This document shows, piece after piece, positions 51,598 through 60,808 of a DNA stretch of 64,000 nt. Made by a program: the position numbers and the translations under genes. Each line of letters opens with the position of its first letter. Position 1 is the stretch's first letter. Source of the DNA: Erysipelotrichaceae bacterium (GTDB lineage Bacteria > Bacillota_I > Bacilli_A > Erysipelotrichales > Erysipelotrichaceae); assembly GCA_015058875.1 (NCBI GenBank), contig SVBN01000001.1, forward strand, positions 61,323 through 125,322. The letters run 5' to 3'. The notes under the pieces were generated by a model. That model was not told where the DNA came from and did no database searches. It was given only the letters and a program-made list of their open reading frames with translations.

Positions 51598-52692
51598 ATG
51601 AAAGAACTGTCAGTATTGATGAAGCCTGCCTCTTCGCTGTGCAATCTGCGGTGCCGCTACTGCTTTTATGCGGATGTCAGCGAAAACAGGGAACAGGCAA
51701 GCCTCGGCGTGATGAAAGATGAGACAATTGATAGTGTTGCTTCACGGATCAGGGAGGCGCTGGAGGAAAACGGAACAGCCAATATCTCTTTTCAGGGCGG
51801 AGAGCCGACGGTCTCCGGACTGGAATGGTTCCGGAAATTTGCCGCAGCCATGGACCGTTATCCGGATATCCGCGTGAACTGGTCGATGCAGACAAACGCC
51901 ACATTGCTGGATGAAGCATTCTGTGCGTTTCTCGCGGAGCGTAAATTCCTGGTCGGCGTGAGTCTGGACGGATATCAGGCCAACCATGACCATTTCCGCT
52001 ATGATGCAAAAAACAAGGGCGCTTTCTACCGGGTGCTTCACGGAATTGATCTGCTGAAAAAGGCAGGCGTGGATTACAACATCCTGACGGTAGTGACTTC
52101 TGATCTTTCCAGACATGCGAAAGCGCTGTATCAGTTCTATGTCCAGCATCACTTTGAATATGTGCAGCTGATCCCCTGCCTGCCCGGACTCGACGGCGAA
52201 TGGGACGGTCTGGCCATCCGGCCGGAAGAATACGAAGTCTTCTATAAGGAATTCTTTGCCTGCTGGGCGGAGGGCTTTGCCAAAGGCGTCAGCCTCAGCG
52301 TGAATCTGTTTGAGAACCTTGCCGGCATGCTGAGGGGATATCCCCCCTATCAGTGCGGCATGCTGGGCAGATGCGTCGTGCAGTATGTGATTGAAGGCGA
52401 CGGCACCGTATATCCGTGCGATTTCTACTGTCTGGATGAATACTGTCTCGGCAATCTGAAGGATCTCGGCTTTGAGGAAATGAAGCAGACACAGCACGCC
52501 CGTGACTTCCTTTCCGGCAGTGACTGCCGTAAAACGCCGTGCGAAACCTGCCGTTATGTCCGGATGTGCAGCGGCGGCTGCCGCAGGCAGAATATTTGCT
52601 ATCTGAAGGATGATTACTGCGCCTATCAGAAGGTTCTGGATGAGATCCTGCCGGTGCTGGACCGGATTCTCAGACAATATCAGGAAAAATAA
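51598..52692 (+). CDS. radical SAM/SPASM enzyme, anaerobic sulfatase-maturase type
   Basis: 364 residues. The [4Fe-4S] motif is SLCNLRCRYCFYADV (CxxxCxxC, residues 14-21). SAM-binding strands follow (ISFQGGEPTVSGLEWF), then QTNATLLDEAF. The C-terminus has the SPASM cysteines (CGMLGRC, YPCDFYCLDEYCLGNL, CRKTPCETCRYVRMCSGGC) for two further clusters. anSME enzymes turn Cys or Ser in sulfatases into formylglycine. No sulfatase lies in the window, so the target is elsewhere or different. Confidence 0.88.
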   Translation: MKELSVLMKPASSLCNLRCRYCFYADVSENREQASLGVMKDETIDSVASRIREALEENGTANISFQGGEPTVSGLEWFRKFAAAMDRYPDIRVNWSMQTNATLLDEAFCAFLAERKFLVGVSLDGYQANHDHFRYDAKNKGAFYRVLHGIDLLKKAGVDYNILTVVTSDLSRHAKALYQFYVQHHFEYVQLIPCLPGLDGEWDGLAIRPEEYEVFYKEFFACWAEGFAKGVSLSVNLFENLAGMLRGYPPYQCGMLGRCVVQYVIEGDGTVYPCDFYCLDEYCLGNLKDLGFEEMKQTQHARDFLSGSDCRKTPCETCRYVRMCSGGCRRQNICYLKDDYCAYQKVLDEILPVLDRILRQYQEK

Positions 52693-52776
52693 TGCAGATG
52701 CGTGAGCATCTGTATTGATTATTGATTTATATTGCATAAAATATAATTGTAAAAAATATTTTGGAGGTATTTGAAA

Positions 52777-53319
52777 ATGAATTTCTATGATTATTCCATT
52801 CTGACACCGAAGAACGAAGAAGTATCCATGAAGGATTTTGAAGGAAAGGTTGTTCTCGTTGTCAACACAGCTACCGGCTGCGGATTCACTCCCCAGTACG
52901 AAGATATCGAAAGCATCTACGAAAAATATCACGATCAGGGACTGGAAATCGTCGATGTCCCCTGCAATCAGTTTGCCGGCCAGACACCGGGCACAGATGA
53001 AGAAATCCATGAATTCTGCACGCTGCGCTACAACACAAAGTTCCCGCAGATGAAGAAGACCGATGTCAACGGCGAAAACGCCGCTCCGCTGTTCACCTAT
53101 CTGAAAAGCCAGAAAGGCTTTGAAGGATTCGGCCGCGGTCCGAAGGCGCTGGCAATGAGCGCCATGCTGAAGAAGCTTGACAAAAACTACAAGACAAACC
53201 CGGACATCAAGTGGAACTTCACAAAGTTCGTTGTTGACCGTCAGGGCAATGTCGTCGCAAGATTTGAACCGACCGCTTCCATGAAGGATGTCGAAGCCTG
53301 CGTTGCTTCCCTGATTTAA
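52777..53319 (+). CDS. gpx: glutathione peroxidase family thiol peroxidase
   Basis: 180 residues. The peroxidatic centre is VNTATGCGFTPQYE, with cysteine rather than selenocysteine. The second motif is PCNQFAGQTPGTDEEI, giving the active-site Gln, and WNFTKFVVDRQG supplies Trp and Asn. In anaerobes these usually take electrons from thioredoxin rather than glutathione, which suits the flavoprotein gene ten bases downstream. GGAGG precedes the ATG at 52777. Confidence 0.93.
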   Translation: MNFYDYSILTPKNEEVSMKDFEGKVVLVVNTATGCGFTPQYEDIESIYEKYHDQGLEIVDVPCNQFAGQTPGTDEEIHEFCTLRYNTKFPQMKKTDVNGENAAPLFTYLKSQKGFEGFGRGPKALAMSAMLKKLDKNYKTNPDIKWNFTKFVVDRQGNVVARFEPTASMKDVEACVASLI

Positions 53320-53328
53320 GGTGAAATC

Positions 53329-54207
53329 ATGAGATACGATATCGCGATTATCGGAACCGGCCCTGCCGGTCTGGAAGCTGCCATCACTTCCAAGGTCCGC
53401 AACAAGAATATTATCCTGATCGGATCAAAGGATCTCTCCCGCAAGATGCAGGTTGTCGAGCATCCGATTCTGAACTACCTCGGACTGCCTTCCGTTACCG
53501 GCAAGGAAATGGCTGCCGCATTCACACGCCAGCTGGAAGAGCTCGGCATTGAAATTACGGAAGAAAAGATCACCATGGTTTATGCTATGGGCGATTTCTT
53601 CGGCCTGCAGACATCCGCCAATGACATTATTGAAGCGGACGCCGTCATCCTTGCGACCGGCGTGACCGCTGGAAAGCCGTATGCCGGAGAAGAACAGTTC
53701 CTCGGCAGAGGCGTAAGCTATTGCGCAACGTGCGACGCCCCGCTTTACCGCGGCAAAGTCGTCGCCTGCATCGGCGGCGGTGCTTCCGAGGAAGAGGAAG
53801 CGGAATTCCTCGGCGAAGTATGCGAAAAGGTCTATTACTTCCCGCAGTACAAGGGAGACGTTTCCTTCCGTGGGGAAAACATTGAAGTCATCCGTGAAAA
53901 GCCGGTGGAAATCAAAGGCGGCATGAAGGCGGAAACACTCGTCACCGATCAGAACAGCTACGATGTGAACTGCACATTCATCCTCAGGGAAAGCCAGTTC
54001 CCCGGACAGCTGGTACCGGGTCTTGCTGTCGAAGGCAACGCCGTAAAAGTTGACCTTCAGATGTGCACCAACCTGCCGGGAATGTTTGCGGCGGGCGACA
54101 TTGCCGGTCAGCCCTATCAGTACATCAAATCCGCAGGACAGGGAAATGTTGCGGCATTATCCGCAGTGTCATACATTGACAGAAAGAAGCGGGAAGCCGG
54201 AAACTGA
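53329..54207 (+). CDS. thioredoxin reductase-like flavoprotein lacking the NADPH motif
   Basis: 292 residues. The FAD loop is IAIIGTGPAGLEAAI, the redox-active disulfide YCATCDAP (about residues 131-134), and the second FAD motif MFAAGDIAG. The NAD(P) loop reads CIGGGASEEEEAEF, but the HRRxxxR motif that binds the NADPH 2'-phosphate in classic TrxB is missing (the segment is VYYFPQYKGDV). Similar clostridial enzymes take electrons from ferredoxin or other donors. It sits between gpx and a MarR regulator. Confidence 0.88.
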   Translation: MRYDIAIIGTGPAGLEAAITSKVRNKNIILIGSKDLSRKMQVVEHPILNYLGLPSVTGKEMAAAFTRQLEELGIEITEEKITMVYAMGDFFGLQTSANDIIEADAVILATGVTAGKPYAGEEQFLGRGVSYCATCDAPLYRGKVVACIGGGASEEEEAEFLGEVCEKVYYFPQYKGDVSFRGENIEVIREKPVEIKGGMKAETLVTDQNSYDVNCTFILRESQFPGQLVPGLAVEGNAVKVDLQMCTNLPGMFAAGDIAGQPYQYIKSAGQGNVAALSAVSYIDRKKREAGN

Positions 54208-54209
54208 GC

Positions 54210-54632
54210 ATGTCTGATCCGGCGTTGAAGCTTGAAAACCAGCTCTGCTTTCCCCTGTATGCGGCCGCAAGAAAGGTAACAGCGCTCTACACGCCGCTGC
54301 TGAAACCGCTCGGTCTGACCTACACGCAGTATCTGGTAATGATGGTGCTGTGGGAACAGGACGGGCTCCGGATCGGTGAGATCGGTGAAAGGCTCTGCCT
54401 TGATACCGGGACCCTGACGCCCCTGCTCAAGAAAATGGAACAGGAAGATCTGCTGAGCAGAACCCGTTCCGCCGAGGATGAGCGGGCAGTCATCATCCGG
54501 CTGAGCAAAAAAGGAAAGGCGCTCGAAGAAAAAGCCGCCCATATTCCGGCGGCTGTCGGCAGCTGTATCCCGCTGGCACCGGAAAAGGCGCTCCAGCTGT
54601 ATGCCCTTCTGCATGAAATCCTGAATCAGTAA
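54210..54632 (+). CDS. MarR family regulator, OhrR-like
   Basis: 140 residues. The winged helix is IGEIGERLCLDTGTLTPLLKKMEQEDLLSR followed by the wing DERAVIIRLSKKG. An N-terminal cysteine in LENQLCFPLYAAARK is in the place of the peroxide-sensing Cys of OhrR, and YTQYLVMMVLWEQ is typical of that group. It probably represses the upstream redox genes until organic peroxide oxidises it. Confidence 0.85.
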   Translation: MSDPALKLENQLCFPLYAAARKVTALYTPLLKPLGLTYTQYLVMMVLWEQDGLRIGEIGERLCLDTGTLTPLLKKMEQEDLLSRTRSAEDERAVIIRLSKKGKALEEKAAHIPAAVGSCIPLAPEKALQLYALLHEILNQ

Positions 54633-54638
54633 AATGTC

Positions 54639-54668
54639 AAAGGCGCGGAATGACCGCGCCTTTTGCTT
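54639..54668. terminator. bidirectional terminator
   Basis: AAGGCGCGG (54640-54648), loop AATGA, CCGCGCCTT (54654-54662), then TTGCTTT. It lies between the convergent MarR and mntP genes. Confidence 0.88.
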
Positions 54669-54671
54669 TGC

Positions 54672-55250
54672 TCAGAAAAATGAAGTAATAAAGATTTCCA
54701 GACCGATGCCGATCAGGATCACGCCGCCGAGCACGGAAGCTTTTCCGGCCAGCTTCATGCCGAACTTTTTCCCGATCGATACGCCGGCCATACAGATGAT
54801 AAATGTGACGCAGGCAATGATCAGGGATGCGATCAGCGCCATGGTGACGTTGTAATCGGCAATCGTGAACCCCACCGACAGTGCATCAATCGAAGTCGCA
54901 ACGCCCTGCACCATCAGCTCCCCTGCCTTCAGGCCGCCCGATTCATAAGACTCATCCTTTGCACGGATGCCCTCATAAATCATATTCCCGCCGATATACA
55001 CCAGCAGGATCAGGGCGATCCACGGGATCAGGCGTTCAAACCAGCGGAACATTGTCACAACCGTATGGACGCAGATCCATCCGGTCATCGGCATCAGTGC
55101 CTGGAAAAACGCAAATGTTCCGGCAATGCCGAGCGTCTTTTTCCGGCTCATATACGGCTCATTCAGCCCGTTGGCCATCGATACGCTGAACGCATCCATT
55201 GCCAGGCCCACGCCAAGCAGGATGCTGTTGAATACAAACAAAAAATTCAT
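54672..55250 (-). CDS. mntP: manganese efflux pump MntP
   Basis: 192 residues from MNFLFVFNSILLGVGLAMDAFSVSMANGL, after GGGAG. Six membrane helices in two repeats are visible, each with an acidic residue in the first helix (MDAFSVSMANG and SIDALSVGFTIAD), as in MntP (DUF204). It exports Mn(II). No yybP-ykoY type riboswitch is visible in the short gap upstream. Confidence 0.92.
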   Translation of the reverse strand: MNFLFVFNSILLGVGLAMDAFSVSMANGLNEPYMSRKKTLGIAGTFAFFQALMPMTGWICVHTVVTMFRWFERLIPWIALILLVYIGGNMIYEGIRAKDESYESGGLKAGELMVQGVATSIDALSVGFTIADYNVTMALIASLIIACVTFIICMAGVSIGKKFGMKLAGKASVLGGVILIGIGLEIFITSFF

Positions 55251-55299
55251 TCCATCACTCCCGGACAAAAAAGAGTCCCTGCCTTGCGGCAGAAACACA

Positions 55300-55740
55300 T
55301 CAGGCTTTTTCGTATCTTCTCAGCATGCCGTCCAGAATATCGCAGACATCATTTACCTGCTCGATCGCTTCATTCACCTGACGCTTTGCGTCGGAGATTC
55401 TGCTCTGGACCATGACATCCACCATGAAATTATCGAAGAAAAAATCCGCGAAGCCGAGGAACCCGTCCAGATCCAGATCGATATCCATTGCCCGGTCCAC
55501 ATCCTGCAGTTCCCTGGAAAAGGCCCGAAGCGCTTCCCTCGCTTCATCCATCTCGCGCTGTGCTTCCCGCATCTTGTTGCGCTTGATCATGGATATAAAA
55601 AGTCCTCCGCCCAGAATGTCGGCAATACCCCAGTTCCCGGCACTGTTCAGCATGTTCTGCGCACCTTCCAGATGGTAGATCGCTTCATCCCCTGCCGCCA
55701 GCGCTTCCAGTATTTCCTTTTTCTCCTTCTCGTATGCCAT
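55300..55740 (-). CDS. hypothetical helical protein
   Basis: 146 residues from MAYEKEKKEILEALAAGDEAIYHLEGAQNML. Two helical regions flank a glycine-rich, hydrophobic section (GIADILGGGLFISMIKRNKM and LDGFLGFADFFFDNFMVDVMV), suggesting membrane contact. The family occurs in firmicutes without known function. Confidence 0.7.
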   Translation of the reverse strand: MAYEKEKKEILEALAAGDEAIYHLEGAQNMLNSAGNWGIADILGGGLFISMIKRNKMREAQREMDEAREALRAFSRELQDVDRAMDIDLDLDGFLGFADFFFDNFMVDVMVQSRISDAKRQVNEAIEQVNDVCDILDGMLRRYEKA

Positions 55741-55816
55741 AATACTTTCTGTCCTGTTACATACTACCATATTTGCGGAAAAGAGAAAGAGCCGCTTTTC
55801 TATCAGCGGCCCCATC

Positions 55817-56020
55817 CTATTCAATATCCAATTCCGGCGGCACATCAATCTCATCGGAAACATATTTCCCGTTCTTTTTTCTCTGCCGCACGCATTCTGT
55901 CAGCAAATATTCTATCTGTCCGTTCACCGACCGGAAGTCATCCTCCGCCCACGCCGCAATCTGCGCATAGAGCTTCGGAGACAATCTCAGCGGCACCTGT
56001 TTCTTTCTGCTGTCATCCAT
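55817..56020 (-). CDS. ribbon-helix-helix protein
   Basis: 67 residues. [40 protein letters not shown] is an Arc/MetJ-type ribbon-helix-helix domain. The start overlaps the SPFH stop as ATGA. It may autoregulate the operon through the GTGATAT repeats upstream, or control the SPFH partner; this is inference. Confidence 0.8.
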   Translation of the reverse strand: MDDSRKKQVPLRLSPKLYAQIAAWAEDDFRSVNGQIEYLLTECVRQRKKNGKYVSDEIDVPPELDIE

Positions 56021-57018
56021 CAGTATAAGCTGCCCGAGTTGACGACCGGCTGAGCGTCATGATTGCCGCAGAGTACGACGAGAAGATTGGAAACCATCGC
56101 TGCTTTCCGTTCGTCATCCAGTTCCACAGTCCCCTTTTCCTGGAGACGGTCCAGAGCCATTTCCACCATACCGACAGCGCCGTCAACGATCATCTTTCTG
56201 GCATCAATAATAGCAGATGCCTGCTGTCTCTGCAGCATCACCGCCGCAATTTCCGGTGCATAGGCAAGATATGTAATGCGTGCCGCAATCACTTCGATGC
56301 CTGCATCATCCACATGTTTCTGGATCTCTTCGCGGATGCGCTCGGCCACCACCGTACTGCTTCCGCGCAGGCTGCCGTCATCCGCCGCACCGTCTCCGGT
56401 GGTATCGATGTTCGGTGCCACATCATAGGGATAAATCCGGACGATATCACGCAGTGCGGTATCGCACATCAGGGAAAGATATTCCTTGTAGTTGTCGACA
56501 TTGAATACCGCCTTAGCCGTATCCACGACGCGCCATGTCACGGCGATGCCGATTTCGACCGGGTTGCCGAGCACATCATTGATCTTCTGACGGCTGTTGT
56601 TCAGCGTCATGACCTTCAGGGAAATCTTTTTGCCCTGCGGTTGTTCCTGGACGCTGTCAGCACCGGCTGCGGTGCGGGTCAGTACCGAACGCACGTCGCC
56701 GCTTTGGGAAAGCTTTGTGGCGGCAGCCGGATTGACCGATGCGCAGAAGGGATTCACGGCATAGAATCCTTCCCCTTTCAGCGTTCCGATATACTTTCCG
56801 AACAATGTGAGCACCAGCGCTTCCTGCGGCTTCAGCACCTTCAGTCCCATCAGCGGAATCCAGCCGAATGCGAATATCAGCATCGGAACGATGATCATAA
56901 TTCCCGGCCCTCTGCTGATGCAGATAAACAGAAGGATAAAGCCGATGATATACAATGCGATATCGGCGATCAGAACAGCCATGCCGTTCTTTTTTCCATG
57001 CAGTACGATTTCATTCAT
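56020..57018 (-). CDS. SPFH domain membrane protein
   Basis: 332 residues. Two N-terminal membrane segments (residues 14-55) precede an SPFH domain ([28 protein letters not shown] ... [33 protein letters not shown]). It differs from the first SPFH protein of the window by a shorter coiled coil and a long insert with Gly/Asp-rich linker ([17 protein letters not shown]). A role in membrane organisation or stress is inferred. Confidence 0.88.
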   Translation of the reverse strand: MNEIVLHGKKNGMAVLIADIALYIIGFILLFICISRGPGIMIIVPMLIFAFGWIPLMGLKVLKPQEALVLTLFGKYIGTLKGEGFYAVNPFCASVNPAAATKLSQSGDVRSVLTRTAAGADSVQEQPQGKKISLKVMTLNNSRQKINDVLGNPVEIGIAVTWRVVDTAKAVFNVDNYKEYLSLMCDTALRDIVRIYPYDVAPNIDTTGDGAADDGSLRGSSTVVAERIREEIQKHVDDAGIEVIAARITYLAYAPEIAAVMLQRQQASAIIDARKMIVDGAVGMVEMALDRLQEKGTVELDDERKAAMVSNLLVVLCGNHDAQPVVNSGSLY

Positions 57019-57041
57019 GATACAAATACTCCTTTATCATT

Positions 57042-57088
57042 GTGATATCATTTTAATATCACTTTGATCTGCAGTCAAGTGATATAAT
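57042..57088. promoter_or_regulatory. GTGATAT repeats in divergent promoter region
   Basis: GTGATAT at 57042-57048, its inverse ATATCAC at 57056-57062, and a third GTGATAT at 57079-57085 that overlaps a TATAAT (57083-57088). They lie between the divergent SPFH and HD genes and look like a regulator's sites. Confidence 0.55.
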
Positions 57089-57112
57089 ACGGCTTGTACA
57101 GGAGATTGGACT

Positions 57113-57760
57113 ATGAATCAGAAAGAAATCATCCGCGGAATGATGTTGGATATCAATGAACTGTTCTCTCAGGATTCTTCCGGACATGACGAACAGCATA
57201 CCCTGCGCGTTTATAAAACCGCAATGGCAATTGCGGAAGAAGAACATGCAAATCTCTTTCTCACTGCAATTGCGGCGCTGCTGCATGATGCGGACGACTA
57301 CAAACTCTCACCGGATACGGAACAGGAACATGTCAATGCCGTGCGGATCATGAAAAAGTACGGTCTGAGCGATTATATGATTTCCGCAGTCTGCCGCATC
57401 ATTGAACAGGTTTCCTTTTCGGGAAAGGATTCGGTTGTTCCGGATACATTGGAAGGAAAGATCGTGCAGGACGCCGACCGGCTGGATGCCATCGGTGCCA
57501 TCGGCATCGCCCGGGCGTTTGCCTACGGCGGCAGGCATCACCGGAAGCTCTATGATCCTTCGGAAGAATACCGGAGTGATCTTTCCAAAGAGGAATACCG
57601 GAATTCCGATTCATCGACCATCGGTCATTTCTACGAAAAGCTGCTGTTGTTGAAAGATATGATGAATACCGCTTCCGCCCGCGTGATGGCGCAGCACCGC
57701 CACGATTTCATGGAGATGTTCCTCGATGAATTCGATGCGGAATGGGACGGGAGAATATAA
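57113..57760 (+). CDS. HD domain hydrolase
   Basis: 215 residues. The HD motif is DEQHTLRVYKTAMAIAEEE for the first His and AALLHDADDYK for His-Asp, with VQDADRLDAIGAIG as the final Asp. This is the YedJ/HD superfamily of small cytoplasmic phosphohydrolases, often on nucleotides. It is transcribed away from the SPFH gene and ends in a terminator. Confidence 0.88.
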   Translation: MNQKEIIRGMMLDINELFSQDSSGHDEQHTLRVYKTAMAIAEEEHANLFLTAIAALLHDADDYKLSPDTEQEHVNAVRIMKKYGLSDYMISAVCRIIEQVSFSGKDSVVPDTLEGKIVQDADRLDAIGAIGIARAFAYGGRHHRKLYDPSEEYRSDLSKEEYRNSDSSTIGHFYEKLLLLKDMMNTASARVMAQHRHDFMEMFLDEFDAEWDGRI

Positions 57761-57790
57761 AAATCCGGCGGACCGGATTTTTTGTTTTCT
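57761..57790. terminator. bidirectional terminator
   Basis: AAATCCGG (57761-57768), loop CGGA, CCGGATTT (57773-57780), then TTTTGTTTTC. Between the convergent HD and TSUP genes. Confidence 0.88.
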
Positions 57791-57791
57791 C

Positions 57792-58571
57792 TCAGAACAG
57801 ATACTTTTTAATATTGATCGCACAGGCGACAAGGATCAGTCCCATCGCGAAGTAGAACAGCTTATCGACCGTCTTTTCATCGATCTTCTTATTGACGATT
57901 CTGCCGATCATTCCGCCGCCGATGCCGCCGGCAATCATCAGAACCAGGGTCAGCGGATTGAATGCAGGGACCGCACCGGAGAGGATGGTCTTGCCGAGGT
58001 TGGTAATCTGACCGAAGAGGATAATGAAGATACTGCAGGTTGCGGCTGTCTTTGTTGAAAGCGAGAAGAAGAAATACAGCACAACCAGATTGATCGGACC
58101 GCCCCCGATGCCCAGGAAGCTGCTCATCGTGCCGAGTGCGAAGCCAATCACAACCGAAGCCAGCGGATTGGATACCTCAAGTGTTTTGATTTTGCTTTTG
58201 TTCATTGTATAGATGGTGCATGCAACAACAACCACGGCCAGACAGATGGACTGGATGCCGCTGACAATCTTCGGATTCTCAAAGCTGTTCTTTACAGCGT
58301 TGAACAGCATATTTCCGCACAGTCCGCCGATAGCCGATCCGATGCCGAGCGGAATCATCCGCTGATAATCGATCTGGCTCTTTCCGGAAGTGATTTCCTT
58401 CAGCACCGAATACAGACTCATTGAGAATACGGTGCATCCGGAAAAGAAATTGATCACCGATGACCCGTCATTGGTCAGAAGATCCAGCACCGGCTTGATA
58501 ATAACTCCCCCGCCGATACCGCAGATCGCACCGATCATGCTGGCAAACAGACTGATAAACAGATACAGCAT
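57792..58571 (-). CDS. TSUP (TauE/SafE) family transporter
   Basis: 259 residues from MLYLFISLFASMIGAICGIGGGVI, after GGAGGG. Eight membrane helices in two repeats, each with the GxGGG motif (ICGIGGGVIIKPVLDLL and SFLGIGGGPINLVVLYFFF). The family exports sulfite, sulfoacetate or similar organosulfonates; the actual substrate is unknown. Confidence 0.88.
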   Translation of the reverse strand: MLYLFISLFASMIGAICGIGGGVIIKPVLDLLTNDGSSVINFFSGCTVFSMSLYSVLKEITSGKSQIDYQRMIPLGIGSAIGGLCGNMLFNAVKNSFENPKIVSGIQSICLAVVVVACTIYTMNKSKIKTLEVSNPLASVVIGFALGTMSSFLGIGGGPINLVVLYFFFSLSTKTAATCSIFIILFGQITNLGKTILSGAVPAFNPLTLVLMIAGGIGGGMIGRIVNKKIDEKTVDKLFYFAMGLILVACAINIKKYLF

Positions 58572-58812
58572 ACAGCTACCCTCCTGCTTCCCTATAACCA
58601 TATCACACACCCGGTATATTGCACATCACGAAAAAGCGACCCGCAATAACGGAAATCCGTGCACTCTCACGCTGTCTGACAGGCGGCATGCGCTTTTCTG
58701 TTTCATTTTATTTTCATGTTATTTACATTTTTTGCGCGCACACTTTCAGATTGTTACATTTTTGATTTCAGTTATGTTAGGATAGTACCATATTGGATAA
58801 ACCGAGGTGTGT

Positions 58813-60774
58813 ATGAAACCGATTGAACGAGATTTATTTACACAGTTCCGATTCCTGTCCGACCTGCAGATCAGCGCCGAAAGGAAAACTCTGTTCTTTG
58901 CGGAAACGCAGACAGATATGGAAAACAACACATATAAAACCCGGCTGTGGTCCATGGATACAGGCAGTCATTCCATGAAGCCGCTGAGTGAGTGGGCCCC
59001 TTACCTGAACTATACGGTAAATGAACGCGGTCTGTTTTCACTTGAGAGAATGAAGGACAGACCCGGGACAGTGATCAAAACACTGAATCCGGCAAACGGC
59101 GAGACCTGCGGCAGCTTCAATGCAGCCCTGAACATTGCCGAAATGAAACCGTTCGGAAATGATGTATGGATTGCCCTGGCACAGACGAATACAGACTGTC
59201 CGGACTATCACCTTCTGACAGAAGCACAGCGGGAAGAATACCGTGAGCGGAAGAAAGAAGATGAAGATTATCATATCGTGACCGAGTATCCCTTTGTCTT
59301 CAATGCCCGCGGCTTCATCAACGGAAACCGGAACCGGCTCTTCCGGATCAATCCGGACCACAGCATTCAGGCGCTTGTATCCGGAAACATGAATGTCGGA
59401 TCCTGGGATATCAGCGGGATGAAGGTCGTATATTCCGGTGCGGAAACGGAGTTCGAACAGAAGTTCACTTCCATGGTATGGGAATATGACGGCGAAAGCC
59501 AAGAAACACGTCAGCTGTATAACGGCAGTGATTTCTCCTTCTCCAAAGTCTTTTACCGGGGAGAGGATGTCATAGCGGTCGCTTCAAAGGACGATGGCTC
59601 CGGTGATAATCCGAAGGTCTATGTGCTGAAAGACGGCGTGATGCATCTGCTCATTGACAGCGATACGGGCTTCCGGCCTTCGCTCGGTACGGACAGCCAT
59701 TACGGAAAGCTGAATGCCATGGTGCGTGACGGAGATGATCTGCTGTTCAATGCATCGGACGTCAATGAAGTATCGCTGTTCCGGTTAACCGGTGCAGAAA
59801 TCAGAAAAGAATATTCCTGCGGGGGAAGCGTGGAAGCGGCCGCAGTCGGAGACGGGTGCCTGTATGCAATCCTGATGCAGGGACAGAAACTGCCGGAGCT
59901 GTATGAAATCAGAAACGGAGAAACGCTTCAGCTGTCCGATTTCAACGGGAAGCTGTTTGAAGACACCTATGTTGCTGAACCGGTACCGGTTATATTGGAA
60001 AAGAAAGTTCCGGTATACGGCTGGGTGCTGGAGCCGAAGGATTATGATCCTGACAGGAAATATCCGGCAATCCTGGATATCCATGGCGGCCCGAAGACGA
60101 TTTACGGAACGGTCTATTATCACGAAATGCAGTACTGGGCATCAAAGGGATACTTTGTCTTCTTCTGCAATCCGACCGGATCCGACGGACGCGGCAGTGC
60201 ATTTGCCGATCTGAAACCCGCCTGGGGCAGAATCGATTATGAAGACATCATGGACTTCACGGATGAAGTTCTGAAGCTGTATCCGGCGATCGATGAAACA
60301 AGACTCGGCGTGACCGGCGGCAGCTACGGCGGCTATATGACCAACTGGATCATCGGACACACGAAACGGTTTGCGGCAGCCGCATCCCAGCGCTCCATTT
60401 CCAACTGGATTTCCGAACTGCTTGTCTCGGATATCTCCATCGGATTCATCCGTTCCATGGGACTGAAGGATATCCGTCATGCCGATCGGGAACTGTGGGA
60501 TATGTCCCCGCTGAAATATGTCAATGACGCCGTGACCCCTACCCTGTTCATCCATTCCACCGAAGACTACCGCTGCCCGGTGCCGGAGGGCGTGCAGATG
60601 TTCACCGCCCTGCGCATGAGCGGCGTCGATTCAAAGATGGTGCTCTTCAAGGGCGAAAACCACGAACTGTCCCGTTCCGGAAAGCCGAAGCACAGAATCC
60701 GCAGGCTGAAGGAAATCACCGGCTGGATGGACCATTACCTCTGTGATAGCAGAGAGTCATCTGAAAAACTGTGA
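58813..60774 (+). CDS. S9 family prolyl oligopeptidase-like peptidase
   Basis: 653 residues. An N-terminal beta-propeller (about 1-390) precedes the alpha/beta-hydrolase domain. The catalytic Ser504 is in TGGSYGGYMTNW, Asp in FIHSTEDYRCP, and His in FKGENHELSRSG. It hydrolyses short peptides or acyl-peptides, probably in the cytoplasm since no signal peptide is seen. Alternative start GTG two codons upstream is less likely. Confidence 0.92.
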   Translation: MKPIERDLFTQFRFLSDLQISAERKTLFFAETQTDMENNTYKTRLWSMDTGSHSMKPLSEWAPYLNYTVNERGLFSLERMKDRPGTVIKTLNPANGETCGSFNAALNIAEMKPFGNDVWIALAQTNTDCPDYHLLTEAQREEYRERKKEDEDYHIVTEYPFVFNARGFINGNRNRLFRINPDHSIQALVSGNMNVGSWDISGMKVVYSGAETEFEQKFTSMVWEYDGESQETRQLYNGSDFSFSKVFYRGEDVIAVASKDDGSGDNPKVYVLKDGVMHLLIDSDTGFRPSLGTDSHYGKLNAMVRDGDDLLFNASDVNEVSLFRLTGAEIRKEYSCGGSVEAAAVGDGCLYAILMQGQKLPELYEIRNGETLQLSDFNGKLFEDTYVAEPVPVILEKKVPVYGWVLEPKDYDPDRKYPAILDIHGGPKTIYGTVYYHEMQYWASKGYFVFFCNPTGSDGRGSAFADLKPAWGRIDYEDIMDFTDEVLKLYPAIDETRLGVTGGSYGGYMTNWIIGHTKRFAAAASQRSISNWISELLVSDISIGFIRSMGLKDIRHADRELWDMSPLKYVNDAVTPTLFIHSTEDYRCPVPEGVQMFTALRMSGVDSKMVLFKGENHELSRSGKPKHRIRRLKEITGWMDHYLCDSRESSEKL

Positions 60775-60808
60775 TACTATTAAGTAGAAGATACTGGAGG
60801 AGATCAAT

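Noticed and set aside
59038-59502. 154-codon minus-strand frame inside the S9 peptidase gene
   Set aside because: Shadow of a strongly supported gene; no ribosome site.
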